A DNA stretch of 64,000 bases, from contig JBDUDK010000075.1 of assembly GCA_040002995.1 (NCBI GenBank), forward strand, positions 1 to 64,000, given 5' to 3'. Below the pieces are notes generated by a model. It was not told where the DNA came from, searched no databases, and saw only the letters and a list, made by a program, of their open reading frames with translations. Positions 62,726 through 64,000 of the stretch are shown here, piece by piece. Numbering within the stretch: the stretch's first letter is position 1; each line of letters opens with the position of its first letter. The position numbers and the translations under genes were made by a program. The stretch comes from JBDUDK01 sp040002995. GTDB taxonomy: Bacteria; Actinomycetota; Acidimicrobiia; Acidimicrobiales; Ilumatobacteraceae.

Positions 62726-62864
62726 AGTGCCTCCCAATCTCCGGGCGGCCTGCCCCCGCAGGATCCACCACCCCTATTCGCAGGGACATAACAAGTACAA
62801 GCGGATCCCAACGAATAAGTCAATAGTATTTACCGAATAGCACGCAGAGGGTTATCGTGCCCCG
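62726..62864. promoter_or_regulatory. Divergent promoter region with three CGAATA boxes
   Basis: 139 bases between the divergent binding-protein and deacetylase genes. CGAATA occurs at 62812-62817 and 62834-62839 in the same direction, 22 bp apart, and inverted at 62775-62780. The stretch 62810-62840 is AT-rich relative to the rest. A minus-strand TTGACT lies near 62817-62822. These features suit an operator bound by the ROK regulator (inference). Confidence 0.5.
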
Positions 62865-63725
62865 ATGGCTCACGTCCGCGACATCGAGCCCGGTGCCCAA
62901 CGAGTAGTGCTCATCGTGGTCGCTCACGCCGACGATCCCACGCTCTTCGTTGGTGGAACCATCGCCCGGTGGGCCGACGCTGGGTGGCGGGTCGTCGTGG
63001 TGCGGGCGACCGATGACCGGTGGGACTCCGTCGGGCTGTCGGAAACTGAGACGATCGAACGCAGCGCGCTCGAGTTGCAACAAGCCGCCCACGTGCTGCG
63101 CATCCACCGCATCGTCGATCTGGGCATGGCCACCGACTCACTCGGCGACGCGAGCGAAGTCGCCCTGCGCGAGCAGATCATCAGGGAGATCCGACGGTGG
63201 AAGCCGTACGCCTTGGTCACGTTTGACCCGTACGCCATGTACGGCGAAGACAATCAGGACCATGTCCTTGTTGCAGCAGCAACCGACGAAGCGTTCTGGA
63301 CTAGCCAGTTTGACAAACATCACCCCGAGCAAACCGCCCAGGGCCTCGCGCCGCACGGCTGCTTCGAACGGTGGTATTTCGGACGCCGCGTTATCGACGT
63401 CACCGACGTCGTCGATACCACCGACACCTTGGAACGCAAAGTGGACGCGGCTTTGTGTCACGACGCCGCGCTGCGAAACCTCGTCCACCAGCTTCGCCTA
63501 CAAGCCCACACCGGAGGCTGGCAAATCCCCGCACTGGACACCGCCCTCGATGGCGACCTCCGCCCCGTCGTCGAGCCCCTCATCCGAGGCGCCGCCCAAC
63601 GCACCGGAGCCCGATATGGACTCAACGCTGCCGAAGAGTTCCGAATCGTACGCTTCGGTGGACTCGCGGACTTCCTCACGGAGCACGGACAGCCCCTCGA
63701 CCGCTTCCCCGATTCGCCCACATGA
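62865..63725 (+). CDS. PIG-L/LmbE-family N-deacetylase
   Basis: 286 residues. The zinc motif AHADDPTLFVGG corresponds to the family AHPDDE..GG near residue 20 (with Ala and Pro variants), and the second site is EDNQDHVLV near residue 125. Family members deacetylate N-acetylglucosamine-linked small molecules such as mycothiol or PIG-L precursors. Divergent from the transport operon and overlapping the next gene by ATGA, so probably the entry enzyme for an N-acylated substrate. Confidence 0.85.
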   Translation: MAHVRDIEPGAQRVVLIVVAHADDPTLFVGGTIARWADAGWRVVVVRATDDRWDSVGLSETETIERSALELQQAAHVLRIHRIVDLGMATDSLGDASEVALREQIIREIRRWKPYALVTFDPYAMYGEDNQDHVLVAAATDEAFWTSQFDKHHPEQTAQGLAPHGCFERWYFGRRVIDVTDVVDTTDTLERKVDAALCHDAALRNLVHQLRLQAHTGGWQIPALDTALDGDLRPVVEPLIRGAAQRTGARYGLNAAEEFRIVRFGGLADFLTEHGQPLDRFPDSPT

Positions 63726-64000
63726 TCGACGCGAATGGCTTCCCCACGGTCTACGGCCGCGGCCTGCTCGCTGCGCTCGTCGCCGACGTCGACCGCTATG
63801 TAGTGGTCACTCAACCCGAACCGTGGGCGGTCATGCAGCCGACCCTCGACCACCCTCCCGCCGCCGTGATCCAAGCCGGTGACCTGCGGCCCGCACACCT
63901 CGATGACCTGGCCAGCAACCTGCCCGACGTCGATCTGATCGTCGGCGTCGGCGGCGGCTCCGCAATGGACACCGCCAAGTGGGTGCACTGGCGACGCCAG
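63722..64000 (+). CDS. Second glycerol-1-phosphate dehydrogenase-like enzyme, N-terminal part (cut by window end)
   Basis: 93 residues before the window ends. The NAD-binding motif LIVGVGGGSAMDTAKW near residue 72 closely parallels VVVGVGGGTALDTAKY of the enzyme at 56098-57141, so both belong to the same AraM/G1PDH-like group. ATG 63722 overlaps the deacetylase stop as ATGA, showing coupled translation. Two such enzymes flank the transport operon. Confidence 0.8.
   Translation, partial: MIDANGFPTVYGRGLLAALVADVDRYVVVTQPEPWAVMQPTLDHPPAAVIQAGDLRPAHLDDLASNLPDVDLIVGVGGGSAMDTAKWVHWRRQ

Noticed and set aside
1..64000. CRISPR array
   Set aside because: The tandem repeats seen (kgd linker, giant protein) are in-frame coding repeats without unique spacers, and no cas gene is present.

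Overview
This 64 kb window is high-GC, densely coded DNA. It most likely comes from an actinobacterium, and an Acidimicrobiia-like lineage fits best (inference). Reasons: a mycobacterial-type multifunctional 2-oxoglutarate dehydrogenase/decarboxylase (Kgd), a NucS/EndoMS mismatch endonuclease instead of visible MutSL, several luciferase-like (F420/flavin) oxidoreductases, EttA, many GTG starts, and a giant secreted protein ending in WLVASDGGIFAFG-type repeats. I found no rRNA, convincing tRNA, CRISPR array or complete insertion sequence.

Layout. 1-25.5 kb is ordinary chromosomal housekeeping: kgd (5' part), a cupredoxin lipoprotein, a PuuD-like membrane protein, ettA, a zinc-ribbon membrane protein, a CysQ-like phosphatase, enoyl-CoA hydratase, a CoA-transferase, a PEP-utiliser-like protein, a UbiB/ABC1 kinase, gluconokinase, an LLM oxidoreductase, an AAC(3)-like acetyltransferase, nucS, a MaoC/SDR pair, a geranylgeranyl-reductase-like flavoprotein, a nitronate monooxygenase-like protein, an M20 peptidase and a PAS-PAS-GGDEF diguanylate cyclase.

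25.6-38.4 kb is a catabolic regulon. A seven-gene minus-strand operon reads: substrate-binding protein, a three-domain LivH-LivM-LivG fusion, LivF, VOC protein, SDR, serine hydrolase, LLM oxidoreductase. A second minus-strand operon reads: LLM oxidoreductase, cyclase-family hydrolase, GntR/FCD regulator. A divergent serine hydrolase lies next to it. The two operons have nearly superimposable promoters: a -35 TTGACA inside two direct AACGARGTG repeats spaced 18 bp, then a 17-bp spacer and a -10. This suggests one local regulator controls uptake and breakdown of an unknown compound.

38.5-43.3 kb encodes a 1604-residue secreted repeat protein: six exact-length 218-residue double Ig-like units, a Pro linker, and six 42-residue C-terminal repeats. 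A 423-bp stretch is perfectly duplicated inside it. A second cupredoxin lipoprotein follows. 43.7-52.7 kb is accessory DNA: a tyrosine recombinase with two coupled tiny genes (one apparently frameshifted), a secreted beta-barrel-like protein, a SnoaL-like protein, a large ATPase/TPR regulator, fused IS30/ISL3 transposase remnants, an APH-like phosphotransferase and two small ORFs.

52.7-64 kb is a nine-gene minus-strand operon for uptake and breakdown of a sugar-like compound: ABC binding protein, two permeases, ROK regulator, DegT aminotransferase, glycerol-1-phosphate-dehydrogenase-like enzyme, Gfo/Idh dehydrogenase, SIS isomerase-like protein and UgpC-type ATPase. Diverging from it are a PIG-L/LmbE deacetylase and a second dehydrogenase of the same family, cut by the window end. 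The enzyme set suggests use of an N-acylated amino sugar or aminocyclitol. Substrates and pathway steps are inference.
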